From contig NC_010694.1 in assembly GCF_000026185.1 (NCBI RefSeq), forward strand, positions 1,736,001-1,800,000: 64,000 nucleotides of DNA. Direction: 5' to 3'. The stretch's first letter is position 1, and every line of letters starts with the position of its first letter. Origin of the DNA: Erwinia tasmaniensis Et1/99. GTDB taxonomy: Bacteria > Pseudomonadota > Gammaproteobacteria > Enterobacterales > Enterobacteriaceae. The notes below the pieces were generated by a model. It was not told where the DNA came from and ran no database searches. It saw only the letters and a list, made by a program, of their open reading frames with translations. Shown here in pieces: positions 1-9,269 of the stretch. Made by a program: the position numbers and the translations under genes.

Positions 1-274
1 GGGGAATAGCCACTTCCTCCTGCGCCTCCCGCAGAGCGGTCGCGATGGGAAAAATATCGTTATCGTCTTTCACGCCACCGGGGAAGGCCACCTGACCAGC
101 ATGCTTGCGTAGCGTGCCGGCGCGGCGCGTCAACAGCAGGGTCGGCGTGGGGCGTGCAACAATAGGAACCAGCACCGCCGCCTGACGTTGGGGTAAACCT
201 CCGCCATTCCCGGAGGGCGGTTGCAGCAGAAAGCGCGACAGGAACCGCTCCAGCGCAGGCTGACTAGGGCTCAT
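1..274 (-). CDS. nudL: Nudix hydrolase NudL (CoA pyrophosphatase family), 3' part outside window
   Basis: Only the first 91 codons are present; the gene runs off the left edge. The protein starts [11 protein letters not shown] and carries the family's glycine-rich entry into the Nudix box ([11 protein letters not shown] at about residues 60-70) followed by ALREAQEEV, the metal-binding REx2EE core. NudL/YeaB proteins are predicted CoA or nucleoside-diphosphate-derivative pyrophosphatases. The ATG at 274 overlaps the end of pabB by 11 bp, the same gene order as in E. coli, so translational coupling is likely. The substrate is inferred from family only. Confidence 0.9.
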   Translation of the reverse strand, partial: MSPSQPALERFLSRFLLQPPSGNGGGLPQRQAAVLVPIVARPTPTLLLTRRAGTLRKHAGQVAFPGGVKDDNDIFPIATALREAQEEVAIP

Positions 275-1631
275 TTTGATGTGATTCCAGGGAAGGCAGT
301 ATGCGGTTCACCTTATCAAACGTTTCCTGATATTCTGCCGCCTCATCGCTGTCGGCGACGATCCCGCCTCCGGCCGCACAATACAGGGTACCACGCTCGG
401 CGATCAGCGTGCGGATAGTAATGCTGGTGTCCATACGCCCGCAGACGCTGAGATAGCCGATACTGCCACACCATGCGTTGCGGCGCTGCGGCTCCAGAGC
501 TTCGATAATTTCCATCGATCTGACTTTAGGTGCGCCGGTAATCGAGCCGCCGGGGAAGCAGGCGCGCAGAAGATCGCAGGCGGATAGCCCGGGTTTCAGC
601 GTGGCGGTGATGGTGCTCACCAGGTGATGCACGGCCGGGAATGGCTCGACCACGAAAAGCTGCGGCACCGCCACGCTACCCGGCGTGGCAACGCGACCAA
701 TATCATTACGCAACAGGTCAACTATCATCAGATTTTCACTGCGGTCTTTGGGCGACCGCGCCAGCTTCTCACCCTGTAGACGATCGGCAGCGGGATCGGC
801 GAGGCGCGGCAGGGTTCCTTTGATCGGTCTGGTTTCAATCTGTTGCTGTTCAAGCTTGATGAAGCGTTCGGGGGACAGACTGATAATGACGCTGTCAGGC
901 AGACGCAGAAAGGCGCTGAAAGGCGCGCGATTAGTCTCGCACAGCCTGCAAAACGCCTGCCACTCATCTCCGAGGTAGCTGGCAGCAAACCGCTGTGCCA
1001 GATTCACCTGATAACAGTCGCCAGACAGCAGCCACTGCTGAACCTGACGGAATTTCTCGCCATACTCTGCGCGTGACATATTCGCCTGCCAGCGGCTGGT
1101 AAGCCTGAAGGGTTCAGACGGTGTCGGACTGTGTTCCTCCAGCCATTTCAGCCTGCTGCTAACATTGCCGTGCACGACCAGGGTCAACGTTTGCCGATGG
1201 TGGTCGGCGACAAGCGCCCAGTCGTAGATGCCGACGGCCATATCCGGCGTGGTGAGCTGTTGCTCGGCGAGCTGGGGCAATTTCTCAAAGCGACGGCCGA
1301 GATCGTATCCGAACAGGCCGAGTGCGCCGCCCTGAAAGGGCAGATCGTCGTGATGCTGTGCCTGTAAACCACAGTCGTCAAGCTGCTGCTGGAGTAGCCG
1401 CAGAGGATCGGCGCTGCTGGACATCAATTGTCCCTGTGACGCAATTTCAGTTTGCTCTCCGCGCGTTATTAACGTTACAAGCGGCTCGGCCACCAGCATA
1501 TCGAAACGGTTGTCGCTGTGATCGGCAAATCCGGAATGCAGCAACATAGCCCAGGGTAAATGGGAGAGAGCAGCGAACTGATGCTGAACGGCCTCGGGCG
1601 TGTAGGGGAGAGAATGATAAACAGGTGACAT
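264..1631 (-). CDS. pabB: Aminodeoxychorismate synthase component I PabB
   Basis: Works with the glutaminase PabA to turn chorismate into 4-amino-4-deoxychorismate, the precursor of p-aminobenzoate and folate. The 455-residue length is normal. An N-terminal anthranilate-synthase-I-like domain is followed by the chorismate-binding domain. Visible signatures are PIKGT (269-273, with the active-site lysine at 271), [13 protein letters not shown] (298-310) and [16 protein letters not shown] (361-376). Cytoplasmic. It is divergent from yoaH and overlaps nudL at its 3' end, as in E. coli. Confidence 0.97.
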   Translation of the reverse strand: MSPVYHSLPYTPEAVQHQFAALSHLPWAMLLHSGFADHSDNRFDMLVAEPLVTLITRGEQTEIASQGQLMSSSADPLRLLQQQLDDCGLQAQHHDDLPFQGGALGLFGYDLGRRFEKLPQLAEQQLTTPDMAVGIYDWALVADHHRQTLTLVVHGNVSSRLKWLEEHSPTPSEPFRLTSRWQANMSRAEYGEKFRQVQQWLLSGDCYQVNLAQRFAASYLGDEWQAFCRLCETNRAPFSAFLRLPDSVIISLSPERFIKLEQQQIETRPIKGTLPRLADPAADRLQGEKLARSPKDRSENLMIVDLLRNDIGRVATPGSVAVPQLFVVEPFPAVHHLVSTITATLKPGLSACDLLRACFPGGSITGAPKVRSMEIIEALEPQRRNAWCGSIGYLSVCGRMDTSITIRTLIAERGTLYCAAGGGIVADSDEAAEYQETFDKVNRILPSLESHQNEP

Positions 1632-1753
1632 GGTTTTCAGCAGTCGCGATCGTTACGGTTACGGGGAGTTAAGCGTGACATATTTTTATCCCGCTGGCAT
1701 CTCTTTGTCACCCGTGAAATAATCTTCGCCGCTAAAACACCGAGGAGTGACTT

Positions 1754-1981
1754 ATGTTCACAGGATTACCCGCGCTGTCATATGAACAGCAGCAACAGGC
1801 GGTAGAGCGCATACAGCAGCTGATGGCCGAGGGAATGAGCAGCGGTCAGGCGATCGGCATGGTGGCGGCAGAGATCCGTGAGAACCATACCGGCGGTCAT
1901 GTTGCCGTGATGTTCGACGAAGACGAAGAAGACTACATGGGCGACAACAATCACGACGAAGAAGAGCCGGAAGAAGAATAA
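1754..1981 (+). CDS. yoaH: YoaH family protein (UPF0181)
   Basis: A 75-residue protein with a well-placed GAGGAG-type ribosome site just before the ATG. The N-terminal half ([20 protein letters not shown]) matches the UPF0181 family; the C-terminal third is almost entirely Asp/Glu (EDEEDY, EEEPEEE). Function is unknown in any species as far as I know. It is divergent from pabB, as in E. coli, which supports the identification. The acidic tail suggests a soluble binding or mimic protein, but that is only inference. Confidence 0.9.
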   Translation: MFTGLPALSYEQQQQAVERIQQLMAEGMSSGQAIGMVAAEIRENHTGGHVAVMFDEDEEDYMGDNNHDEEEPEEE

Positions 1982-1990
1982 ATCGCCAAA

Positions 1991-2012
1991 CCCCTGCCGG
2001 ATAAGGCAGGGG
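1991..2012. terminator. Hairpin between convergent yoaH and yoaB
   Basis: Arms CCCCTGCC and GGCAGGGG are separated by a 6-nt loop, 10 bp after the yoaH stop. The hairpin could serve both convergent genes. There is no good T tract on either side, so efficiency is uncertain. Confidence 0.5.
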
Positions 2013-2019
2013 GAACAGA

Positions 2020-2364
2020 CTATTTAGCCGCAATAATTTTAATTTCCACCCGATACTTTTCATTCATCAGATTTGCCTGCACGGTGCAGCGTACCGGCGC
2101 ATGACCCGGCGACACCCACGCATCCCATGCACGATTCATTGCGGCAAAATCCTCTTTGTGAACCAGAAACAGGGTCGCATCCAAAATCTTGCTTTTATCG
2201 GAGCCAATGCGGGTGAGCAGCCTGTCGATGGTGGCAAGTGCATTTGCCGTCTGCGCCTCTGCGTCGTCATCCAGATTATCCGGCACGCTGGTGTAATATA
2301 TCGTGCCGTTATGGATAACGGCTTCAGACATGCGGTGTTCAGGATCGATACGTTCAATGGTCAT
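2020..2364 (-). CDS. yoaB: RidA/YjgF-family protein YoaB
   Basis: A 114-residue RidA (Rid/YER057c/UK114) family protein. Family members form trimers and hydrolyse reactive enamine/imine intermediates released by PLP enzymes. The conserved arginine and glutamate are present at 92 (APVRCTV) and 107 (RVEIKI), with the 15-residue spacing of RidA Arg105/Glu120, so deaminase activity is plausible. The placement between yoaH and yoaA is the same as in E. coli. The substrate of this subgroup is not established. Confidence 0.9.
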   Translation of the reverse strand: MTIERIDPEHRMSEAVIHNGTIYYTSVPDNLDDDAEAQTANALATIDRLLTRIGSDKSKILDATLFLVHKEDFAAMNRAWDAWVSPGHAPVRCTVQANLMNEKYRVEIKIIAAK

Positions 2365-2496
2365 ACTGGTTCCTTTTTATCTCGACTAAAAACCGCATCA
2401 GACTGGCACAGATTGGTGTGACCTGTCACCTGAAGGGTGGAGTGTGCAGGCAGATACTGACATAATCACGGTCGTTTCTACCGCCCGTGAGGATAT

Positions 2497-4407
2497 GTGA
2501 CAGACGATTTTGCAGCAGATGGCGCCCTGGCGCAGGCGATACCCGGCTTCAGGCCGCGAGAACCTCAGCGCGAAATGGCCGCTGCGGTGGCACGAGCCAT
2601 CGACAGCAAGACTGAGCTGGTGGTTGAAGCAGGCACCGGCACCGGTAAAACCTACGCCTATCTCGCCCCCGCTTTACGCTCCGGTAAGAAGGTGATTGTT
2701 TCCACCGGTTCCAAAGCGTTGCAGGACCAGCTCTACAGCCGCGATCTGCCAACGGTGGCAAAAGCCCTGAAGTTCAAGGGCAACTTGGCGCTGCTGAAAG
2801 GGCGTTCCAACTATCTCTGCCTTGAGCGTCTGGAGCAGCAATCCATGGCGGGAGGCGAGCTGGCGGTGCAGGCGATGAGCGATCTGGTTCATCTGCACGG
2901 CTGGTCAAATGAAACCGTCGACGGGGATATCAGCACCTGCGGCGGCGTGGCCGAAGACAGCGTGATCTGGCCGCTGGTCACCAGCACCAATGATAATTGC
3001 CTCGGCAGCGACTGCCCGCAATATAAGGACTGCTTTGTGGTCAAGGCGCGCCGCAAGGCGATGGATGCCGACGTGGTGGTGGTCAATCATCATCTTTTTC
3101 TTGCCGACATGGTGGTAAAAGAAGGAGGATTTGCCGAGCTTATCCCGGACGCGGATGTGATGATTTTCGACGAAGCCCACCAGGTGCCGGATATCGCCAG
3201 CCAGTATTTTGGCCAGCAGTTATCCAGCCGTCAGCTACTCGATTTGGCGAAAGATATTACTATCGCCTACCGCACGGAAATACGCGATGTCCAGCAGCTG
3301 CAGAAAGCTGCCGATCGTTTGGCGCAAAGCGCCCAGGACTTCCGCCTGTCATTAGGCGATCCCGGCTTTCGCGGAAATCTTCGTGAACTGTTAAACGATG
3401 CGAAAATCCAGCGGGCGCTGCTGCTACTCGATGACGCGCTGGAGCTGTGCTACGACGTGGCAAAACTCTCACTTGGCCGCTCCGCGCTGCTTGATGCGGC
3501 GTTTGAACGCGCCGCGCTCTATCGTGGGCGGCTAAAGCGGCTGAAGGACGTCAGCCAGCCAGGCTTCAGCTATTGGTATGAATGCAACTCGCGCCATTTT
3601 GTGCTGGCGCTCACGCCTCTGTCGGTATCCGACCGCTTTCGTGAAGTCATGGATGAGCGTCCGGCCACCTGGATTTTCACCTCGGCAACGCTGGCGGTCA
3701 ATGAACAGATGACTCACTTTGTCGAGCGTCTTGGCGTTGGGCAGGCAGAAACGCTGATCCTCTCCAGCCCGTTCGATTTTTCCAGCCAGGCGTTGCTGTG
3801 TGTGCCGCGTTATCTGCCGTCCCCTAATCAGCCGGGCGGCGCACGCCAGCTGGCGCGCATGTTACGTCCGCTGATTGAAGCCAACAACGGCCGCTGTTTT
3901 TTCCTCTGCACATCGCACCAGGTGATGCGAGATTTGGCGGCGGAATTCCGTGCCACCCTGACCCTGCCGGTACTGTTACAGGGAGAAACCAGCAAAGGTC
4001 AGCTGCTTAAGCAGTTTGTGACGGCAGGCAATGCCTTGCTGGTCGCCACCAGCAGCTTTTGGGAGGGGGTTGACGTGCGTGGTGATGCGCTGTCACTGGT
4101 CATTATCGATAAGCTGCCGTTCACTTCCCCCGAAGACCCGCTGCTGAAGGCTCGTATGGAGGATTGCAGAGTGCGGGGCGGCGATCCTTTCGCGGATGTT
4201 CAACTGCCGGACGCGGTGATCACCCTGAAGCAGGGAGTCGGTCGTCTAATCCGCGACGTGAACGACCGGGGGGTATTGGTGATTTGCGACAATCGCCTGG
4301 TGATGCGCCCTTACGGCGAGGTGTTTGTTAACAGTCTGCCACCGACACCGCGAACCCGCGATTTGCAAAAAGCCGTGGCATTTCTCGCAGCTGGCGCGCA
4401 GCAGTAA
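2497..4407 (+). CDS. yoaA: ATP-dependent DNA helicase YoaA (XPD/DinG type)
   Basis: A 636-residue superfamily 2 helicase related to DinG and XPD. Walker A is GTGTGK (46-51) and the Walker B box is DEAH (225-228). Four cysteines at about 108, 168, 173 and 179 fit the iron-sulfur cluster of this family. In E. coli YoaA associates with the HolC clamp-loader subunit and helps repair damaged replication forks. The start is GTG at 2497, preceded by GAGGA 5 nt upstream; no in-frame ATG lies at a better position. tsaB follows after 59 bp. Confidence 0.95.
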   Translation: MTDDFAADGALAQAIPGFRPREPQREMAAAVARAIDSKTELVVEAGTGTGKTYAYLAPALRSGKKVIVSTGSKALQDQLYSRDLPTVAKALKFKGNLALLKGRSNYLCLERLEQQSMAGGELAVQAMSDLVHLHGWSNETVDGDISTCGGVAEDSVIWPLVTSTNDNCLGSDCPQYKDCFVVKARRKAMDADVVVVNHHLFLADMVVKEGGFAELIPDADVMIFDEAHQVPDIASQYFGQQLSSRQLLDLAKDITIAYRTEIRDVQQLQKAADRLAQSAQDFRLSLGDPGFRGNLRELLNDAKIQRALLLLDDALELCYDVAKLSLGRSALLDAAFERAALYRGRLKRLKDVSQPGFSYWYECNSRHFVLALTPLSVSDRFREVMDERPATWIFTSATLAVNEQMTHFVERLGVGQAETLILSSPFDFSSQALLCVPRYLPSPNQPGGARQLARMLRPLIEANNGRCFFLCTSHQVMRDLAAEFRATLTLPVLLQGETSKGQLLKQFVTAGNALLVATSSFWEGVDVRGDALSLVIIDKLPFTSPEDPLLKARMEDCRVRGGDPFADVQLPDAVITLKQGVGRLIRDVNDRGVLVICDNRLVMRPYGEVFVNSLPPTPRTRDLQKAVAFLAAGAQQ

Positions 4408-4466
4408 TGAATAAGCCGGCAATATGATATGCTACGCCCCCGAATTTTCTTACCCCTGAGGTGGCA

Positions 4467-5168
4467 ATGTCCACGCGACTATTAGCGATTGATACGGCGA
4501 CTGAAGCCTGTTCGGTTGCACTACTGAATAATGAGCGTCAGTTGGCCCATTTTGAACTTTGTGCGCGTGAGCATACGCAGCGAATTCTTCCGCTGGTACA
4601 GCAGCTGTTGCAGGAGGGCGGGGTGGCGCTGAAAGAACTGGATGCGCTGGCCTTTGGCCGTGGACCCGGCAGCTTTACCGGCGTGCGCATTGGTATCGGT
4701 ATCGCTCAAGGCCTGGCGCTGGGAGCGGGCCTGCCGTTAATCGGTATTTCCACGTTGAAAACGATGGCGCAGGGCGCCTGGCGGCTAAATGGGGCCAGCC
4801 GGGTGCTGGCAGCCATTGATGCGCGCATGGGCGAAGTCTACTGGGCTGAATATCAGCGTGACGAAAATGGCTACTGGCACGGGGAGCGGAGTGAAGCCGT
4901 ACTGAAACCAGAAGCCGCGTTGCAGCGTATGGCGGCGCTGAGTGGGCAGTGGGCCTGCGTGGGAACGGGCTGGAAAGCCTGGCCGCAGCTGGCAGAGTTT
5001 GGCCCGCTCGATCTGGTGATGACGGAGGTTGAGCTTCCGCGCGCTGAAGATATGCTTCCGCTGGCGCAGCAGGCGCTGGCAGAGGGATCAACGGTCGCGC
5101 CTGAACATGCCGAACCCACTTACTTACGTAATGAAGTCGCATGGAAAAAATTACCGGGACGTGAGTAA
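4467..5168 (+). CDS. tsaB: tRNA threonylcarbamoyladenosine biosynthesis protein TsaB
   Basis: TsaB (YeaZ) is the non-catalytic partner of TsaD in the TsaBDE complex that makes t6A37 in tRNAs reading ANN codons. The protein begins [20 protein letters not shown], the ASKHA fold phosphate-1 strand, and contains [14 protein letters not shown] chose ATG 4467 (233 residues) over the in-frame GTG at 4461 because CTGAGG sits 8 nt before this ATG and the length then fits the family. The yoaA-tsaB-yeaY order matches E. coli. Confidence 0.96.
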   Translation: MSTRLLAIDTATEACSVALLNNERQLAHFELCAREHTQRILPLVQQLLQEGGVALKELDALAFGRGPGSFTGVRIGIGIAQGLALGAGLPLIGISTLKTMAQGAWRLNGASRVLAAIDARMGEVYWAEYQRDENGYWHGERSEAVLKPEAALQRMAALSGQWACVGTGWKAWPQLAEFGPLDLVMTEVELPRAEDMLPLAQQALAEGSTVAPEHAEPTYLRNEVAWKKLPGRE

Positions 5169-5225
5169 GCGTCAGCAACTATTTAACAAGGACGCAGTCA
5201 AACTAGCATAATCAAGGGGGAGCCT

Positions 5226-5816
5226 ATGCGTACAACAAAGTTTTGGCAGTTCAGTGGTTTGTTATTTGTTTCGCTGCTGTTGAGCGGTTGCATATCGGTG
5301 CCGGATGCGATCAAAGGCACGTCTGCCACCCCGCAACAGGACCTGGTGCGGGTGCTTAACGCACCACAGCTGTATATCGGACAGGAATCGCGCTTTGGCG
5401 GTAAAGTAATTAAGGTGGTTAACAGCAACGGTAAGACCCGTCTGGAAATCGCTGCCATGCCGCTGGATGAGGGCGCTACGCCGATCCTCGGCGCATCGTC
5501 CATCGGACGTATCTACGCCGACGTGATGGGATTTATTGACCCGGTAGACTTCAATGATCAGATGGTCACCGTGGTTGGCCCCATCAGCGGCGTCGAAAAA
5601 GGGAAAATAGGCGAGGCCCAGTACAGCTTCCTGGTTGTTAACGTCACCGGCTATCAGCGCTGGCACCGCAGCCAGCAGATTATCGCGCCTGCGCCTATCG
5701 ATCCCTGGATCTGGTACGGTCCCGGCAATGGTCATCATCGTGGCGGTTATTGGGGGCCAGCACCCTGGGGCTACAATCCAGGTCCGGCACGGGTACAAAC
5801 TATTCTTACCGAATAG
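5226..5816 (+). CDS. yeaY: Slp-family outer-membrane lipoprotein YeaY
   Basis: A 196-residue lipoprotein. The N-terminus has a charged start, a hydrophobic stretch and a lipobox LLSGC with the lipidated cysteine at residue 22. The residue after it is Ile, so there is no Asp+2 retention signal and outer-membrane sorting is expected. The rest matches the Slp (starvation lipoprotein) family. The C-terminus is rich in Gly, His, Pro and Trp ([12 protein letters not shown]), a possible metal- or wall-contacting tail. AGGGGGAG precedes the ATG. YeaY is under sigma-E control in E. coli; I did not locate that promoter here. Confidence 0.92.
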   Translation: MRTTKFWQFSGLLFVSLLLSGCISVPDAIKGTSATPQQDLVRVLNAPQLYIGQESRFGGKVIKVVNSNGKTRLEIAAMPLDEGATPILGASSIGRIYADVMGFIDPVDFNDQMVTVVGPISGVEKGKIGEAQYSFLVVNVTGYQRWHRSQQIIAPAPIDPWIWYGPGNGHHRGGYWGPAPWGYNPGPARVQTILTE

Positions 5817-5839
5817 CAGAATCAGACGCCATTAACATC

Positions 5840-5875
5840 ACTGCATATCCGCACGATGGGATATGCAGTTTTTTA
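5840..5875 (+). terminator. Intrinsic terminator of yeaY
   Basis: A perfect 11-bp stem (ACTGCATATCC / GGATATGCAGT) is followed directly by TTTTTT. It lies 24 bp after the yeaY stop. Confidence 0.9.
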
Positions 5876-5934
5876 TTGTATAGAGTCAAAATTTTAGTGA
5901 TGGGCTTCGCAACCCCGTAAGCAGGTACGGGGGA

Positions 5935-5951
5935 AACTGGTATGATGAGTT
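5935..5951 (+). promoter_or_regulatory. FadR operator upstream of fadD
   Basis: AACTGGTATGATGAGTT matches the known FadR operator pattern (CTGGT-N2-GA-N3-GTT) 39 bp before the fadD start. FadR, encoded in this window at 13518, represses fadD in E. coli until long-chain acyl-CoA binds. The match is by eye; footprinting would confirm it. Confidence 0.85.
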
Positions 5952-5989
5952 AAAATAATGTTAACAGATACTGGCCTGTTGAGACTGTC

Positions 5990-7708
5990 ATGACGAAAAA
6001 TATTGAGTTTCGAGGTACTTCCTTGCATAAGGTTTGGTTAAATCGTTATCCCACCAGTGTGCCGCCAGAGATCAGTCCCGATCGCTACGGCTCGTTAATC
6101 GACTTGTTTGAACATGCTGCACTGCGCTATGCCGGGCAAACGGCGTTTATCAATATGGGGCAGAGCCTCTCTTTCCAGCAATTAGAGACCCGCAGCCGGG
6201 CCTTTGCGGCATACCTTCAGCAGGGGCTGGGCCTGAAGAAGGGCGATCGCGTTGCGCTGATGATGCCTAATCTGTTGCAGTATCCGATCGCCCTGTTTGG
6301 CGTGCTGCGTGCGGGTATGATTGTCGTTAATGTTAACCCGCTTTATACCCCACGAGAACTGGAGCACCAGCTGAAGGACAGCGGTGCCAAAGCCATCGTT
6401 ATCGTTGCCAACTTTGCCCATACGCTGGAAACGGTGATGGATAATACCGAAGTGAAACACGTTATCCTGACTCATCTCGGCGATCAGCTGTCGATGATCA
6501 AAGGAACGCTGGTCAACTTCGTGGTTAAGCATATAAAGAAAATGGTACCAGCGTATCATCTTCCCGGGGCGATCTCTTTTCGTCAGGTGATGCAATCCGG
6601 GTTGCGGATGAAGTATGTCAAGCCGCATATCGTTAACGACGACCTGGCATTTTTGCAGTACACCGGGGGAACAACGGGCGTTGCGAAGGGGGCTATGCTG
6701 ACCCATCGCAATATGCAGGCCAACCTCGAACAAACCAAAGCGACCTATGGTTCCCTGTTGAAAGCGGGTAAAGAAACCGTGGTTACCGCATTGCCGCTCT
6801 ACCACATATTTGCCCTGACGGTGAACTGCCTGCTGTTTATCGAATTAGGGGGAGCAAACCTGCTGATCACCAATCCGCGCGACATTCCGGGCCTGGTCAA
6901 AGAGCTAAGCAAATGCCGGTTTACCGCCATTACCGGCGTCAACACCCTGTTTAACGCGTTACTGAATGATAAAGGCTTTAACCGGCTGGATTTCTCCTCG
7001 CTAAGCCTTTCCGCCGGTGGCGGCATGGCAATCCAAAAGGCGGTGGCGGAACGCTGGGAGAAGCTGACCGGTCACTATCTGCTTGAAGGTTATGGAATGA
7101 CGGAGTGCTCACCGCTGGTTTCGGTCAATCCTTATGATATCGCGTGCCATAATGGCAGCATCGGTTTACCTGTGCCTTCTACTGATATTATGCTGGTTGA
7201 TGATGCTGGAGATGAAACGGCGCCTGGAGAGCCGGGAGAGCTGTGCATTAAAGGCCCTCAGGTTATGCTGGGATACTGGCAGCGCCAGGATGCGACGGAT
7301 GAAGTGCTAAAAAATGGATGGCTTCGCAGTGGCGATATTGTTACCGTTGATGACGAGGGCTTCCTGCGCATCGTCGATCGTAAAAAAGATATGATCCTGG
7401 TCTCAGGTTTCAACGTCTATCCTAATGAAATCGAAGACGTACTGATGCTTAATGCGAAAGTGGGTGAGGCGGCAGCCATCGGTGTTCCTGGTGATGCCGC
7501 CGGTGAAACGGTGAAAATATACGTCGTGAAGAAAGATGCTTCGCTAACCGCGGATGAACTGATCGCCCACTGTAAAAAGCATCTGACAGGATATAAAATC
7601 CCCAAAATTGTTGAGTTCCGCGCAGAATTGCCAAAGACTAACGTGGGCAAGATCCTGCGGCGCCAACTGCGCGAAGAAGCGATCGGCTCGTCGCAGCCGT
7701 CAGGCTAA
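5990..7708 (+). CDS. fadD: Long-chain-fatty-acid-CoA ligase FadD
   Basis: Activates imported fatty acids to acyl-CoA at the inner face of the membrane, the entry step for beta-oxidation. The 572-residue adenylate-forming enzyme shows the ATP-binding P-loop [11 protein letters not shown] (224-234), the GYGMTE motif and, near the C-terminus, [14 protein letters not shown] with DRKKDMI. An ATG with no strong Shine-Dalgarno was chosen because the N-terminus aligns with E. coli FadD, which is about 560 residues. A FadR operator upstream indicates repression lifted by acyl-CoA. rnd follows, as in E. coli. Confidence 0.97.
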   Translation: MTKNIEFRGTSLHKVWLNRYPTSVPPEISPDRYGSLIDLFEHAALRYAGQTAFINMGQSLSFQQLETRSRAFAAYLQQGLGLKKGDRVALMMPNLLQYPIALFGVLRAGMIVVNVNPLYTPRELEHQLKDSGAKAIVIVANFAHTLETVMDNTEVKHVILTHLGDQLSMIKGTLVNFVVKHIKKMVPAYHLPGAISFRQVMQSGLRMKYVKPHIVNDDLAFLQYTGGTTGVAKGAMLTHRNMQANLEQTKATYGSLLKAGKETVVTALPLYHIFALTVNCLLFIELGGANLLITNPRDIPGLVKELSKCRFTAITGVNTLFNALLNDKGFNRLDFSSLSLSAGGGMAIQKAVAERWEKLTGHYLLEGYGMTECSPLVSVNPYDIACHNGSIGLPVPSTDIMLVDDAGDETAPGEPGELCIKGPQVMLGYWQRQDATDEVLKNGWLRSGDIVTVDDEGFLRIVDRKKDMILVSGFNVYPNEIEDVLMLNAKVGEAAAIGVPGDAAGETVKIYVVKKDASLTADELIAHCKKHLTGYKIPKIVEFRAELPKTNVGKILRRQLREEAIGSSQPSG

Positions 7709-7736
7709 TGGCGCAAGATGTCCGTCGCGATACAGC

Positions 7737-7761
7737 ATGCCGGGCTGCCGGCATTTTTTTT
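7737..7761 (+). terminator. fadD terminator / rnd leader stem-loop with eight T residues
   Basis: ATGCCGG-GCTG-CCGGCAT is followed by exactly eight T residues (7754-7761). It ends fadD transcription by its shape. It also lies 55 bp before the rnd start: in E. coli a stem-loop plus U-run in the rnd leader is reported to be needed for rnd translation, so this element may have both roles. Confidence 0.85.
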
Positions 7762-7816
7762 AAGCCCCTACCATTGACCACGGCGACTCATCGGCCGCTG
7801 GCGAGAGAACGTTAAC

Positions 7817-8938
7817 TTGAATTACACCATGATCACCACTAACGCCGCGTTGTCCGAAGCCTGCCAGCGCGCCCGCCAGGTGCCGGCCCTGGCGCTGGAC
7901 ACTGAATTTGTGCGCACTCGCACTTACTATCCTCGTCTGGGGCTGATTCAGCTGTACGATGGTGAAACTATCTCCCTGATTGACCCACTCCCCATTACCG
8001 ACTGGACGCCTTTCAGCGAACTCCTTCAGGATCAGAAAGTCATCAAATACCTGCATGCCGGCAGTGAAGATCTGGAGGTGTTCTGCCATGAGTTTGGCGT
8101 GTTGCCTCAGCCGATGATTGATACGCAGATCCTTGCCGCGTTTAGCGGACGTCCGCTATCCTGTGGTTTTGCCACCGTTGTAGAATCCTTTACCGGGATC
8201 GCCCTGGATAAGAGCGAATCACGTACCGACTGGCTGGCTCGCCCATTAAGCGAAAAGCAGTGCCAGTATGCGGCGGCGGATGTGTTCTATTTACTGCCGA
8301 TTGCCGGCAAGCTGGTGGCTGAGGCGGAATCGGCAGGCCAGATGGCCGCAGCGCTCGACGAGTGCCGTCTGCTCTGTCAGCGCCGCACCACCGTGCTGGA
8401 CCCACAGGAAGCCTACCGGGAGATCGCCAACGCCTGGCAGCTGCGCCCTCGTCAGCTGGCCGCATTACGCCTGATGGCCGCATGGCGACTGGAAACAGCG
8501 CGAGAAAAAGATATGGCGGTCAACTTTGTTGTGCGTGAGGAAAATCTGTGGAAGGTCGCACGCTTTATGCCTGGCTCACTGGGTGAGCTGGATCATTTAG
8601 GGCTATCAGGGCAGGAAATTCGTTTCCACGGCAAGATGCTGTTGGCCAAGATCGCCGAGGCGGAAGCATTGAATGAGGAGCAGTTACCGCAGCCGGTAGC
8701 TAATCTTATTGATTATCCACAGTATAAGCAGGTATTTAAAAGCCTGAAAGGCCTGGTGGCTGAAGCGGCGGAAGAGCATGGGGTCAGCCAGGAATTGTTG
8801 GCATCGAGGCGTCAGATTAATCAGCTACTAAGCTGGCACTGGCAGCTGAAACCCCAGCGGGGTAAGCCCGAACTGGTCGACGGCTGGCGTGGCGCGCTGC
8901 TGGGCTCAGGTATCGCAGAGATCCTGGCGACACACTGA
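7817..8938 (+). CDS. rnd: Ribonuclease D
   Basis: A 3'-to-5' exoribonuclease that trims tRNA precursors and other small RNAs. The DEDD nuclease domain begins with ALDTEF (Asp28, Glu30), continues with HAGSEDLEVF (second acidic site) and ends with QYAAADVFYL (Tyr and Asp of the fourth motif). HRDC domains follow from about residue 210. The start is TTG at 7817: MNYTMITT aligns with E. coli RNase D, which also uses UUG, and the next ATG would drop four conserved residues. 373 residues. Confidence 0.96.
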   Translation: MNYTMITTNAALSEACQRARQVPALALDTEFVRTRTYYPRLGLIQLYDGETISLIDPLPITDWTPFSELLQDQKVIKYLHAGSEDLEVFCHEFGVLPQPMIDTQILAAFSGRPLSCGFATVVESFTGIALDKSESRTDWLARPLSEKQCQYAAADVFYLLPIAGKLVAEAESAGQMAAALDECRLLCQRRTTVLDPQEAYREIANAWQLRPRQLAALRLMAAWRLETAREKDMAVNFVVREENLWKVARFMPGSLGELDHLGLSGQEIRFHGKMLLAKIAEAEALNEEQLPQPVANLIDYPQYKQVFKSLKGLVAEAAEEHGVSQELLASRRQINQLLSWHWQLKPQRGKPELVDGWRGALLGSGIAEILATH

Positions 8939-8949
8939 TTCAGCGAAAT

Positions 8950-8971
8950 TTCCCCTGCTGAGGCAGGGGAA
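8950..8971. terminator. Hairpin between convergent rnd and minE
   Basis: Perfect 9-bp stem TTCCCCTGC / GCAGGGGAA with a TGAG loop. It sits between convergent genes and could act on both strands, although the T tracts are short. Confidence 0.6.
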
Positions 8972-8990
8972 TATCATGAGCAGGAAGAGA

Positions 8991-9266
8991 TCATTTATGC
9001 ACTTCTTCCGCTTCTGATTCAGGCAGCGTAACGTTCAGCTCAAGAATAGAGATGTCGTCGTCTTTTTGATCCAGCTTAACGCTCAGCATTTCTGGGTCAA
9101 TTTTTACATATTTACAGATCACTTCCAAAATATCCCTTTTCAGCTGTGGCAGATAGTGGGGCTCACAGTCACCCCTTCTGCGTTCCGCCACAATAATCTG
9201 TAGCCGCTCCTTGGCTATATTGGCTGTGCTCTTTTTACGGGATAAAAAGAAATCGAGTAAGGCCAT
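8991..9266 (-). CDS. minE: Cell-division topological specificity factor MinE
   Basis: Binds MinD, stimulates its ATPase and drives pole-to-pole oscillation of MinCD so that the Z-ring forms at mid-cell. The 91-residue protein has the N-terminal membrane-targeting and anti-MinCD segment ([12 protein letters not shown], then [15 protein letters not shown]) and the C-terminal dimerisation domain. The start codon is 3 bp after the minD stop, so the two are cotranslated. It is the last gene of minC-minD-minE. Confidence 0.97.
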   Translation of the reverse strand: MALLDFFLSRKKSTANIAKERLQIIVAERRRGDCEPHYLPQLKRDILEVICKYVKIDPEMLSVKLDQKDDDISILELNVTLPESEAEEVHK

Positions 9267-9269
9267 GGT

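Noticed and set aside
4675..5178. 167-codon minus-strand frame within tsaB
   Set aside because: Antisense shadow of a well-identified gene; product is low-complexity and resembles nothing.
5262..5798. 178-codon minus-strand frame within yeaY
   Set aside because: Antisense shadow of the lipoprotein gene; no ribosome site or family match.
6182..6805. 207-codon minus-strand frame within fadD
   Set aside because: Antisense shadow; fadD is certain and the frame shows no domain.
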